The translations under genes and the position numbers were made by a program. 64,000 nucleotides of DNA. Source: Castanea sativa. Taxonomy: Eukaryota; Streptophyta; Magnoliopsida; Fagales; Fagaceae. Shown here piece after piece: positions 46,870-56,762 of the stretch. Numbering within the stretch: the first letter of the stretch is position 1; every line of letters starts with the position of its first letter. The notes beneath the pieces are model-generated. The model had not been told where the DNA came from. It did no database searches and saw nothing but the letters and a program-made list of their open reading frames with translations. The stretch spans positions 8,648,001-8,712,000 of the forward strand of contig NC_134017.1 in NCBI RefSeq assembly GCF_040712315.1. The letters run 5' to 3'.

Positions 46870-48390
46870 GTGACCTTTCATTCTTCCTCCTTCTATGCAT
46901 AATAACGTTTTAGCCATTTGCCATTGATGGGGTCCATTAAATCCTTGCCATTTGTCTGAGTCAACCGATAATACCCAGTGAGATATGCCTCCCTTATCAC
47001 AAAGGGTCCTTCCCATTTTGGTGCAAACTTACACGGTCCTGTCATGCCTTTTCTAACATAATTTGCCACCTTTAACATGAGTTGCCCTCCTGTGAATACC
47101 CTTTCTTTAGTCATCCTGCCGTAAGCTTCTGTCATCCTCCGCCTGTATCTGCGGCGGCGTTCTTAAACTTCTTCTCTCTTCTCATCAAGTCCTTCTAGGT
47201 CCTCATATTTTTCTGCCATGAAAACCTCTCTCTCTTTTTCCTTTTCCTTCATTTGCGAAACCCGTAAGGAAGGGGTCATTATTTCTGCAGGGCTCATCAC
47301 CTCTGTTCCGTAGACTAGAGAAAAGGGTGAGAATCCTGTGGCTGATTTTGGCGAGTTTCTGTAGGCCCAAAGGGCGTCTAGCAAATGTGTTGCCCATCCT
47401 CCTGTATAATCTTGACTCATTTTGCTGATGATTTTTATGAGAACTTTGTTTGTCGCTTCTACTTGCCCATTTCCCTACGAATAGTAAGGTAATGATCGAT
47501 GGTGTTTAACTTGGTAGACTTCCAACATCTTCCTTACATCACTGTTGACAAATGGCGTGCCATTGTCACTAATGATTCTATGGGGCACGCTGAACCTTAC
47601 TATTATATTTTCTTTGATGAAGTTTGCCACAACTCCTCTTGTGGCTTTGCAAAGTGGCACTGCCTCTACCCACTTGATGAAGTATTCTGTAGCAACCAAG
47701 ATCTATATGTATCCACGCGATGGTGGGTTAACGGGCCCCATCAAATCAAGCCCCCAAGTATGGATGGCCATGGGGTGACCATACTGTGCAATTGCTGCAG
47801 GTGGGTGTGAATCAAGTTGGCCTATACCTGCTAGCTATGGCATCTTTTTACAAATTCTACTATGTCCTTCTTCATGGCAGGCCAGTAGTAGCCCATCTGT
47901 AGCAGACACCTGTATAACTTCTTCTTTCCTTGGTGCTTTTCACATTCTCCTACATGTACCTCCTTTATCATACTCCTTGCTTCCTCGAGGCCCAAACAAC
48001 GTAGTGGGTCTCCATCATACCCCTTATTAAAGAGGACCTCGTTGTGCAAAACGTAACGTGTTGCTAGCCTTTTAAGCTTGTATCACTTACTGTGTTTTTG
48101 TGGCAGGACACCTTCTACTAAGTACTGAGTGAATGGCTTTCTCCAATCCTCATTGACGAACACAGCGTAGCTTTCCTCCCTGTCAGCCGTAAGCTGGCAA
48201 GTCTCACACCTGACTTGGACTTGGTCCACGTCTTTTCCCATACTTGGCCAGTAAAAGCCTGCCCTTTGGAGTCTACGGTAAAGGCTGATCTCTCCGCAGG
48301 ATCTACAAGTCTTGTCGTGTATCTCCTTCAGCCTTCTCTGGACCTCCTCCGGCCCTACACATCTTGACAGGATCCCTCCTGGCATCCTAC
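46870..48390 (-). pseudogene. Gypsy element 2 integrase, with two zinc-binding (H2C2) modules
   Basis: Minus strand: module 1 has HDKTCRSCGE and CETCQ (48330-48190). After a linker with HSK and a stop near 48087, module 2 has VHVGECEKHQG and CHSCQ (47970-47830). The core follows with ISDNGTPFVNSD near 47550, then the Tat-like C-terminal block with YEDLEGLDEKREE (47215-47163) and FAPKWEGPFVIREAY (about 47030-46985), ending in GKWLKRYYA at 46893. The frame is broken at several places between 47830 and 47135, including a stop near 47164. Confidence 0.8.
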
Positions 48391-48967
48391 GGTACAGTCC
48401 TCCTCCTACCAGAGCATAATTTCTTAATGCCTTTAGCTTCGCAGGCTCACCTTCTTTCATCAAGACCTCCCTTATAGGATTTCGCCAATCCTCTTCGCAC
48501 TGTTCCTCCTGGAACTTTTCCTTTAATATTTCGATAATAGATTCTTTCCTTTTACTGACTTCTATCTTGGCACCATACCCTTCAAATACTATTTGCAAGC
48601 CTAACGTGGCCAGCGCATCTTCGAACCGATTCTTGCTTCTTGGCGTGTGCTCTATTTCAAAGGTCGAAAACCTTTCTTCCATCTTTTGGGCCATTGCCCG
48701 GTAAGGGGCTAGGCTGGGTTCCTTTAAAGAGGAGCTTCCTTTGGTCTGGCAGACCACTAGGTTCGAGTCCCCTATCACTTTCAAGTGCCTGACCCCCATT
48801 CCAAGGGCCGTGGCCAACCCAGTTAGGTAAGCTTCATATTCTGCCGTGTTATTTGAGCAGGGGAATTCCAGTTTGAATGATAGTGCTACAACCTCGTTTT
48901 CTTCATGATACAGAACTACTCTCACTCCCCCTGATTGGGTAGTAGAAGATCCGTCAAATTTCATCAC
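48083..48967 (-). CDS. Gypsy element 2: archaeal-type RNase H and first integrase zinc module
   Basis: One open stretch of 294 residues. The RNase H part shows FDGSST, NNTAEYEAYLTGLATAL, GDSNLVVCQTKG and the final acidic RFEDALATLG, in line with the D-E-D-D set of RNase H. It is separate from the RNase H directly fused to RT, so this element carries two. The rest leads into the first integrase zinc module (HDKTCRSCGE...CETCQ) and stops at SK before a TAA/TGA-type break. This is a fragment of a polyprotein rather than a free-standing gene; MMKFDG is not a natural start. Confidence 0.75.
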   Translation of the reverse strand: MMKFDGSSTTQSGGVRVVLYHEENEVVALSFKLEFPCSNNTAEYEAYLTGLATALGMGVRHLKVIGDSNLVVCQTKGSSSLKEPSLAPYRAMAQKMEERFSTFEIEHTPRSKNRFEDALATLGLQIVFEGYGAKIEVSKRKESIIEILKEKFQEEQCEEDWRNPIREVLMKEGEPAKLKALRNYALVGGGLYRRMPGGILSRCVGPEEVQRRLKEIHDKTCRSCGEISLYRRLQRAGFYWPSMGKDVDQVQVRCETCQLTADREESYAVFVNEDWRKPFTQYLVEGVLPQKHSK

Positions 48968-49162
48968 CCATCATTCTTTAACTTCTTCTGCTGCAGCCAT
49001 TTCCCCTGGTACTTCATCATTGAGCGGGAATTCTTCTTCCCCTGGGAAATGTGCTAATAGGTCCGCTATAGCTTGGCTCTTTACCGCTTTAGGCATTCTT
49101 GCCTTTAGATCGTATTGTGATAATTGCAGCAACCACTGAGATATCCCGCCGGAGAGAATTGG

Positions 49163-50641
49163 CTATCGCAATAACGCTTTGATGGCGTGAGACTTAGTCA
49201 TCAACCACACCTTATAGGCTAGGAAATAGTGTATTAACCTCTGCAAGGCATATACAATAGCCAAGCATGCCTTTTCTGCCATCGGGTAGCGAGTTTCTGC
49301 ATCTTTTAGGGCTCGACTGATGTAATAAACTAGTTGTTCTGCCCCATCTTTATCTTCCTGAGCAATCAGCGCACCCACGGCATATTGGTTGGTAGCTAAG
49401 TACAACAACAGTGGCTTCTTGTGGACTGGAGCTTGCACAGTAGGGAGATTCATCATAATCTGCTGTAGCCTTTTAAAGGTTGCCTGCTGTACTTCCCCCC
49501 ATTCAAAAATTTGCCCCTTTTTTAACAATTTCCAGAAGGCAGCGGTGATGGATGCCAGTCCGGGGATGAATCTTCGAATGTACGAGACCTTCCCCAGAAA
49601 ACTTTTCAACTCCTTTACTGCGGCTGGAGGCCTCATAGTGGCTATGGTTGTAGCCTTGGCTGGGTCTACTACTATTCCTTTGCTGTGGACCAAAAAACCT
49701 AAGAATTTCCTTGAAGATACTCCGAATGCGCATTTGAGGGGGTTCATTCTAAGCTTGAAAGTTCTGCATCTTTCAAATACCCTCCTCAACACTTGAATGT
49801 GTTCCTCCCGCTTCTTTGACTTCACCACTATGTCATCCACATAATCTTCTAATTCTTGATGCATCATGTCATGGAATATAGCCGTCATTGACCTGTGATA
49901 AGTCGCTCCTGTGTTCTTTAACCTAAATGGCATTACTGTATAATAAAAGTTGCCTATAGGTGTTTTGAAAGTAGTCTTCTCTGCGTCCCTTAGCACCATT
50001 CTGATCTGGTTGTATCCACTGAACTCGTTCATAAAGGAAAACATGGCATTTCTTGCCGTAGAATCTATTAGTAGGTCCATGTTTGGCAGTGGGAATTCAT
50101 CTTTTGTGTAGGCCTTGTTAAGATTTCTGAAATCTACACAACACCTTATTTGCCCATTCTTCTTCTTCACTGGCACAATGTTGGATAACCAACGTGGATA
50201 CTGAATGGGTTTGATGAATCCTGCGGCCAACAACTTCTGTATTTCCTTGATTATTTGTGCCTCTATTTCAGCGTGGAAAATTCTGGCAAGCTGGGCCACT
50301 GGCCTGGCCTCTGGGTCCACATTCAATGTGTGCACTACTAACCCAAGATCCAATCTTGGTATTTCATTGTAATTCCAAGCAAAAACGTCTTTGTATTCCT
50401 TCAATAGTAGTATGAACTCCGATTTCTCCTTTTCTGACAACTTTGAACTAATAGAGATGGGTCTTGGTTCTTGGGAGTTAGAACCTAAGTTGACTTCCTC
50501 CATCTTCTCTTCTGCCGTAACCTCCTTATCTCTCTCTTCATGGTTTCCTCTTTCCGAGCCTTCTTGAGCTATGCAGCACACTAGGCTTTTGTGTTGCCTT
50601 TCATGCTTGGGGCCCGCTTGTGTTTCACTCATGGGCCCCAT
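49163..50641 (-). CDS. Gypsy element 2: reverse transcriptase with its RNase H, 492-residue open stretch
   Basis: The leader contains KEYKDVFAWNYNEIP. RT motifs follow: NIVPVKKKNGQIRCCVDFRNLN, FSFMNEFSGYNQIRM, TVMPFRLKNTGATY (usually G-L-K-N-A-G), and the catalytic YVDDIVVKS intact near 49840. Later FLVHSKGIVVDP and the thumb region lead to RNase H with LVYYISRAL and ETRYPMAEKACLA. It stops at IKALLR (49163). Part of gag-pol, not an independent gene. Changes such as F-R-L-K in place of F-G-L-K suggest loss of activity. Confidence 0.85.
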   Translation of the reverse strand: MGPMSETQAGPKHERQHKSLVCCIAQEGSERGNHEERDKEVTAEEKMEEVNLGSNSQEPRPISISSKLSEKEKSEFILLLKEYKDVFAWNYNEIPRLDLGLVVHTLNVDPEARPVAQLARIFHAEIEAQIIKEIQKLLAAGFIKPIQYPRWLSNIVPVKKKNGQIRCCVDFRNLNKAYTKDEFPLPNMDLLIDSTARNAMFSFMNEFSGYNQIRMVLRDAEKTTFKTPIGNFYYTVMPFRLKNTGATYHRSMTAIFHDMMHQELEDYVDDIVVKSKKREEHIQVLRRVFERCRTFKLRMNPLKCAFGVSSRKFLGFLVHSKGIVVDPAKATTIATMRPPAAVKELKSFLGKVSYIRRFIPGLASITAAFWKLLKKGQIFEWGEVQQATFKRLQQIMMNLPTVQAPVHKKPLLLYLATNQYAVGALIAQEDKDGAEQLVYYISRALKDAETRYPMAEKACLAIVYALQRLIHYFLAYKVWLMTKSHAIKALLR

Positions 50642-50857
50642 GCACCTTCATAGTTTATAAACGATCCTACCATTGGGTCCTCGGACCCTGAAACATTGTG
50701 GCATATCACCTGGTTCTGCGGTAGGTGCTTTTTTTCTCTTCTTCTTCTGAGAGAGTAACTTTCTCAGATCAGGTTCTGGGTCATCCCGAATGTCCCCCCA
50801 CCTAGGGACAAAGGTTCCCCTTGGTTTTGATACTAAGCTTTCCCTAGACGGTGCCCA

Positions 50858-51673
50858 CTAATCGTAAAACATCATTTCTACTAAATGAGCCTCCGCCTGC
50901 TTAAATGGTGATGGGTTTACCGCTATACGTATCATTTGGCCATTTAACCTCCCTTTTACACACTGGTGGTAGGTGGATGGTACCAGCCGGTGCTTGTGCA
51001 GCCATGGCCTCCCTAAGAGCACATGGTATGAAACCTCCGTCTTCACCACATGGAACCGAGCTAAAAAGGCTATAGGACCCACTTTTAACCACAGTTGGAT
51101 GTGGCCGGTTGTGTATTCACCGCTTCCACCGAAGCCTGTTACTTCCATTGGGCACCCTTGGATTTTTCTCTTTGAGATTCCTGCCGCCTGTAGGGTGCTT
51201 AAAGGTACCAAGTTTACCGAGGTGCCAGTATCCACCAAGGCTCTCTTGATGGGGATCTGATTTATAGACACAGCTAAGTAAAGGGGCCCCTTGTGGTCAG
51301 GGCAGCCCACTTCCATACCTTTATCACTGAAGATGATTTCAGTTGATTCCTGTAGGAGAGCCCTATCATTTGCAAATTCTGCTGACAAGCATTCTATTCC
51401 TGCCCCAGAAGTAATGCTTACCAGGGCCTCTGTAGCTGTCTTCCGCTCCTTCGCTGTAAGACCTAGTTGGTCAAACTGATTTTTGAACTTAGAACTTCTC
51501 TGCAAGGTGGTGATGGTTGTGGCAGGCAGGGTTGGGTTCTCTTCCTCGTCTTCTGCTACGTCCGCATAGATTACCATCGTGGCCACGCCCTTCCCTTTGT
51601 GGTTCGGGAGTGGGTTCCTCTGAACTTCCTGCTGCTTCAGCTCTAGGGTCCTTTCTTTAATTTTGCGGTGCAC
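50858..51673 (-). CDS. Gypsy element 2: aspartic protease region, 271-residue open stretch
   Basis: The retroviral-type protease active site is seen as ALVDTGTSVNLVPLS, followed by HVVKTEVSYHVLLGRPWLHKH, a usual pair in Gypsy proteases. Upstream is a basic and Glu-rich gag tail (ERTLELKQQE). In element 1 the matching active site reads DTH. The stretch ends with the Tat-like AEAHLVEMMFYD. Confidence 0.82.
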   Translation of the reverse strand: MHRKIKERTLELKQQEVQRNPLPNHKGKGVATMVIYADVAEDEEENPTLPATTITTLQRSSKFKNQFDQLGLTAKERKTATEALVSITSGAGIECLSAEFANDRALLQESTEIIFSDKGMEVGCPDHKGPLYLAVSINQIPIKRALVDTGTSVNLVPLSTLQAAGISKRKIQGCPMEVTGFGGSGEYTTGHIQLWLKVGPIAFLARFHVVKTEVSYHVLLGRPWLHKHRLVPSTYHQCVKGRLNGQMIRIAVNPSPFKQAEAHLVEMMFYD

Positions 51674-52480
51674 TAGCCTGCAGAGTGCCCAACGTTATAT
51701 CGTAGGATGTTCCATATAGTTGTGTAGGCAGCAAAAGCGTGGGTCCCTTCGTTCTTCTTCCTTGGGCTCCCTGGCAACTTGATTCGTCTGCTATCCACTT
51801 GTCTAAAAGCACATCTAGCTTCTTAGGGGTGCATGGTATTGGCGGAGGGGTATCGTACTCCCTCCCGTTTGTTTTTCTCTTCCTTTCGTTGGTGGTTGCC
51901 GCCATAGCCTGCAGAGCGTTCCTTTTGTCAGAACTTGGTTTCAAAGATTGGGCGGTCTTTTTGGCTTTTTGTAATAGCTGTGCAAACTGGAAAATCTCCA
52001 AGTTTTCCAGAAAAACTCTATATTCTCTATATTCGTCATACACATCTTCGCCAAAGTCTTCTCCTCACAATGGTCATAGCAATCCAGCGCTATGTCCTTG
52101 AATATCTTGATGTACTCCATTAAATCTTCTCCGTTTCTCTACTTAGTAACTTGCAAAATGGCAAGCGTCACTGTTTCCTCTTTGTGGAAGTACTTAGTAC
52201 AAAATACATCCACCATATCATCCCAGGTTGGGATCGATCCTGGTTTTAGGCCTATGTACCAGGTATAGGCATGGTCGCATAGTGATTTTGATAACTCCCG
52301 TAGACACTAGTCCTCATCTGCCGCATACGAGCCAAGAGTATCGATGAATTTGCTCACGTGCTCGACAACACTACCCTTCCTGCCGTCGTATTGTGCAAAA
52401 GCGCGTGGTTCATATCTTTACTTGATTGGGCTGATGAGGCATTGTTGGCCTCGACTCAGCCTGCAAAGGGATAACACTCA
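51657..52480 (-). pseudogene. Gypsy element 2: gag region
   Basis: Minus strand reading shows LCDHAYTWYIGLKPGSIPTWDDM, VDVFCTKYFHKEET and LMEYIKIFKDIALDCYDHCEE, the hallmark of the Retrotrans_gag domain. It is followed by the 128-residue open stretch 52043-51657 with FLENLEIFQFAQLLQKAKKTAQS. A stop near 52141 (VTK-stop-RNGED) and a shift near 52050 break it. Element 1 has lost this region. Confidence 0.75.
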
Positions 52481-52550
52481 TATTACGTGTTGTCCTAGAT
52501 TTTGGCGGCATTTGTTTGCGAGGATCTCTGTATCCGTCTGTTTCCCAACT

Positions 52551-52568
52551 CCCTAGCGGAGTCGCCAA
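52551..52568 (-). promoter_or_regulatory. Primer-binding site of Gypsy element 2
   Basis: On the minus strand, six bases after the end of the 5' LTR (CACACA at 52580-52575), the sequence reads TTGGCGACTCCGCTAGGGA, the usual form of a tRNA-primed start of minus-strand synthesis in this kind of Gypsy element. Which tRNA serves cannot be settled here. Confidence 0.65.
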
Positions 52569-52574
52569 TTTAAA

Positions 52575-54481
52575 TGTGTGGGCCTTTTTTTTAAGTGTTG
52601 GGCTGGGCCGCCTGCCACTACACTAGGCCTGAAGATTTCTGGATCAAGGAGTTGGGATCGGCCCAAGAGCAAATCTCCTTGGTTCGGCTTGTGCACAAAC
52701 AATGCCCCCTGTTAATCAGGCTTTACTCACACGCCCATGGCAGGCAGATATAATAAAGATAATAATAATAAATTCTTTTATGATTCAATCAGAAGCAAGT
52801 AATGGGCTTTGATAAGGGATGCTCATTTTATGTATACAACAACAAGAGAATAGATATCAAAATGAATAACAGTAAACTCAAAGGAAATGAATGTCAGTCT
52901 GCCGCATCAAGTTGTGTTGCCAAGCCTAAGTCAAGAAGGGGAATCACCTCTTCAATGCTACTAACCTCTCTGAAGGAGAAATTAACAGCTTTGAAGGGCG
53001 GACCTAAATGACTAGTGTTTAAAGAGGTCTTTTTTCATTACTAGAGAGCATAGGTTGGAAAAGGAGAGGGAGAGGGAGATTGTCTCATTCGGTGCATGCC
53101 TACTACTCTGTTCTCTCTGTTTTCTTTTACTTCCTATCTCTATTCCTTAATTCTTTCCTTTCTCTCTTTTTGTTTTTCACTCTCCTTGTTTTTGTTATTC
53201 TAGCGATTATATTCCAGATGTTGCCATCTCCCTTGCCGTGCACAGCAAAGGTCCCTTATATAGGGCTAGTCGTAGCGATTTTTTACCAATTTGGCCTTTA
53301 ACCGTTTTTGTCTGGTGTGGGTGCTCTTGTCGACCATTACTGACTGGTCAGTCACCCAGCCAGCACCACTTAACTGTGCTGGCCATGCCATTCTATTTCA
53401 CCAGACAAAGAAAGCTCTTTTGTTTGCTTGCTCGCCGTGGCACCCTTACTTGCCATGGTGTAAGTACTCTCCTTCTCTCCGTCTCTCATGGCATGCACCT
53501 AGTGGTTCTAACTCAGCTTTGCCTCTTTTAGGTGGCATGTCATCCCAGTAGGACATGGCCTCCAAAAGGACTTGAGCAGGAAACACGAAAATGGGTTTTC
53601 CCCCTCTCTACCGCCAGACCATACCCCCTTACCTCTGACCCATGACCTCACCATTTCCTCTATTGGCTGGGTACAGGCTGGTGGTGCCTGGGCCTTGCGT
53701 GTGCCTTGCCTCATGCTCATCCAAGTTCTGCTCGTTGCTCATGTATCTGCTGCGGTTTGAAAGTCAATTTGCCCTGTCTGCCATTCATCTTTGGCTTCTT
53801 ATGGCGTGGGCTGCTTTCTTTGGCTTCGCATTTATGGTTTGCTTTTCTTAAGGGCCGGGCCTTGCCTGATTGTGGGTTGTTCTTATACTTCCAACCCTTG
53901 TTATTTGTTTCCTGCCGCATCATTCTGCTATGCCTGCTGTGAGGCTTGCCTAACCCAAGTCTGCTGGACCTTTCTGGGCTTTTCTATTCATTCTTTCTCT
54001 GAAGGCCCAATAAACTTATTGGGCTATTTACCATCTGTGGGCTCCCTTGTCCCACCTACTTTCCTTTAGGCATCCTTGGCCCACTTATTTTCTTGGGGCA
54101 TCTTTGGCCCTTTCCAATTCTATGTTTTCCATGGGCTTTTACTAACTCCTTGGGCTTCCTTGGCCCAAGTACTTCTTACCTTTTCCTTAGGGCTCATGGG
54201 TTCTCCATTATCCCTTACTTTCTTTACTTACATTGCCTTGGGCTTGTTGTGACAGCCGTGACCATTCTCACTTTTCTATATCCATACAGCCCATGAGTTT
54301 CTTATTTCTTTTTTTTGGGCCTTTTTAGGTCCATTTACTTCTTCAGGGTCCATTTATTTGCTTTATAAACCCATTATCCATTATTCCTGCCACTTAGCTT
54401 AATGGCGTTTCCATACCACTCTCTTCTGCCCATGACTTTGGGCCTTTCCTCCTAATGGGCTTTCACAAAAAATGAGCATCT

Positions 54482-54484
<3 letters not shown>
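52575..54484 (-). repeat. LTR c (5' LTR of Gypsy element 2), 1910 bp
   Basis: Full-length match to LTR a with the same ends (TGTGTGGGCC...CATCTACA). The minus-strand TATA box CCCTATATAA is at 53255-53264. On its right lies a (CA)n tract, which makes the outermost two bases ambiguous. Confidence 0.9.
53255..53264 (-). promoter_or_regulatory. TATA box of the 5' LTR
   Basis: CCCTATATAA on the minus strand, found at the same place in all three LTRs (33611-33620 and 41091-41100). It fits transcription of gag-pol on the minus strand. Confidence 0.6.
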
Positions 54485-54512
<28 letters not shown>

Positions 54513-54828
54513 ATAGAGAAACATAAGAGAAAGAAGTGTTCTCTTAAAAAAAATTAATTAATAGTTATAGCCATTAAAATTTGCCAAATATTTTCAAATA
54601 TTGCAAAAAATAAAAAAAGGAACTAAAAAATATAGATATTAAAACTTCCAAAATGACAAGAAATTAAAGAATCAAAAGATTCGAAGCCTACAAATTATAG
54701 AAACAACACTATATATATTGCGTTTCTTTCATGTACTATAAGTTTTTGTTGTTGTTGTTTTTTTTATGACATTTTCTGCAAATGAAAGACTTTTGATTGA
54801 GTTGGGTTTGTGAGTTTTTAGTTCACAC
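54485..54828. repeat. Truncated end of an F-box-derived repeat unit, beginning in (CA)n
   Basis: After a CA tract (54485-54507) the sequence matches 30940-31222 and 57500-57740 (ACAATAGAGAAA, TTTCAAATATTGC, AATCAAAAGATTC). At about 54828 it switches without gap to sequence matching 28747, the start of the unit. This is the junction expected of head-to-tail tandem units. Confidence 0.7.
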
Positions 54829-55657
54829 GTTTGTTATTTTATTACATATCATGACTTCAATATTTCAGCATTTATTAATACATTTTTTTTTACTCTTTTT
54901 CTTCTCATCTTATTTTCTATAAATTTCTTATTATTCTCTCTTGAAAAAGTGGTTACTCTCTCTCGATTTTTATTTCTTTATTTTTTCAAGCATTTCTACT
55001 TTTGGTTGATGATTTATTGTGATTTTTAAAACTCTATTTTAGGTTAATACAGTTTTGGTGTTGTATTTTTTAGTTTCCCATCACTAGTGGTCCCTATCTC
55101 TCTTATTGCTTTAGTTTGATTTTTATTTAAATTGATACTTAGTTATTTAGGAAATGAAAATTTGATATATATATATATATATATATATATCATAATCATG
55201 ATTATGTATTTGAATGTGTTTATCAATTATTTAGTAATATTTAAGGGTAATTTTGTTATGAGATTTGATTATCATGATAATCTCCTTTAAAAAAATGAAA
55301 ATTTTGAATTATATATTTAAAACTTAAAAAGTTTAGTTTTACAAAAAATAAAAAATAAAAAAAAGAACATAGAAACTTAATTTCGAAGAATATGGAGTAT
55401 TAACCACCCCATAAAGGAATACTAATATTATTGAAACACACTCAAAATAAAATAATGATGTATTGATAGCGATAGAAAGATAAAAAAAAAATTGAAATAA
55501 TTTAATTTTTAAAAAGAACAAATTATCTTCAACAAATTTTAGAAAAAAAATTAAAAATTATATTACAATTACAAAATAATTATTTATTGCCATGCATAGC
55601 ATGAATCTGCTTACCATTAGAGGAGGATATATGGTCCAAGAACGGCATGTCCTCTTG

Positions 55658-56762
55658 CCATTGGAGGAGGAACCTTATTATTAATATCTTCCTTACATTC
55701 CACCAATATATATCAACAATCAGGGACGGAGCCAGGACTTGGAGTTAGGGGGGGCGACTTTGCTGCTAGCTGTGTGCGGTGGCTCCGACCCTTGAGTCTA
55801 TTTTTTTACTACTAAGGATTTTTGTTAAAAATTTTTTAAATGGCCAAGTAGTTTGTTCTGGGTAAAATATATTGATTGGACTTAATTTTTTTAGTTTTAT
55901 TATATTGGTAATTTTTGTTGTTGAGCTAATTTTTTTGAGTTTTTATATTTTGTTTTAGATTTAATCTATTAATTTTTTATGTCCTTTAAAAGGTGAAAAA
56001 TGCTAAAACTACAAAATTTTTACAAATTGCTAATGTGATAAGTGGTTATTGATATATAAAAAGTTATGCAAGTGTACAAACTAATAGGAATTTGCTACCT
56101 TAATAGTTTGTATAAACATTGTAAAAACGTTTTTGGCTGTAAGATTACTCTCAAAAGAATTAATAGCATTATTAAGGGGGGCAAAGTGTAATTTTATTGA
56201 ACAAAATTGTTAAACTTAGTACCTATTAATATAATAATATTTTTATAAAAAAAATTAGGGGAGCCATTGCGCCCCCTAGTCCAATAACAGCTCCGCCCAT
56301 GTCAACAATACGTAAATGAGGTCAACCTTCAAGCTTCGTGTCATGACTATGTCATTAATCCTATTACCAGTTATATTCCAGATTTCACGCTTCCCTTGTG
56401 ACAACTTCTCTGATCATGTTTTACACGTTTGGGAGCTCAATGACCGTGATAAAGATGAAAGAGGAGGAGGCAAATGGTGCTTAGAGCACCAACTGTATTT
56501 TAACCAAATTGTTTCTGAAAAGTCTCCTTGGCTCTCAAAATACGTTATGGAGAAAAATCCTTATTTGCTAGTCCTAGCCTATCATCCAAATGACCGGGAT
56601 ATCATGTATTTGGTGATTGGTTTTAAGGTTGTATTATGCAACTTGCGGAGGAAAACACTGGAAGTGGTTCGCGATTTTCCTGATCATCCCCCTAGCTACA
56701 ATGTCTTCAACTTTGTGCTCCCTTGTTGGCCAACTCCCATTCATTCTTCTCCCTTCCTGTAA
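55658..56762 (+). pseudogene. F-box protein fragment B, interrupted by a MITE
   Basis: It matches fragment A (29560-30186): ISRFPCDNFSDHVLHVWELND, EKSPWLSKYVMEKNP, FVLPCWPTPIHSSPF, with the stop at 56760-56762. The MITE 55721-56301 splits its 5' part. A segment of about 56 bp present in A (29662-29717) is missing near 56348. No F-box is present, so no function is expected. Confidence 0.72.
55721..56301. mobile_element. hAT-type non-autonomous element, 581 bp
   Basis: The ends are CAGGGACGGAGCCAGG and, reversed, CATGGGCGGAGCTGTT. The flanks are TCAACAAT on both sides (55713-55720 and 56302-56309), a perfect 8-bp target duplication. Unit A has the empty site with a single TCAACAAT at about 29613-29620. 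No transposase frame lies inside. The CAGGG-type terminus and 8-bp duplication are the hAT signature. Confidence 0.92.

Larger units (their letters stand above)
40873..54484 (-). mobile_element. Gypsy LTR retrotransposon 2 (Tat-like) with opposite-strand plant-mobile-domain ORF
   Basis: Order on the minus strand: 5' LTR 54484-52575, primer site ~52568-52551, gag, protease, RT-RNase H, second RNase H, integrase (to ~46870), then a ~4-kb segment whose coding-like ORF lies on the plus strand (42710-46567), polypurine tract and 3' LTR 42307-40873. Size about 13.6 kb. Dual RNase H and an extra ORF between pol and 3' LTR are known traits of the Tat/Ogre lineage. All ORFs are broken, but less than in element 1. 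Flanks do not show matching target duplications. Confidence 0.88.
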
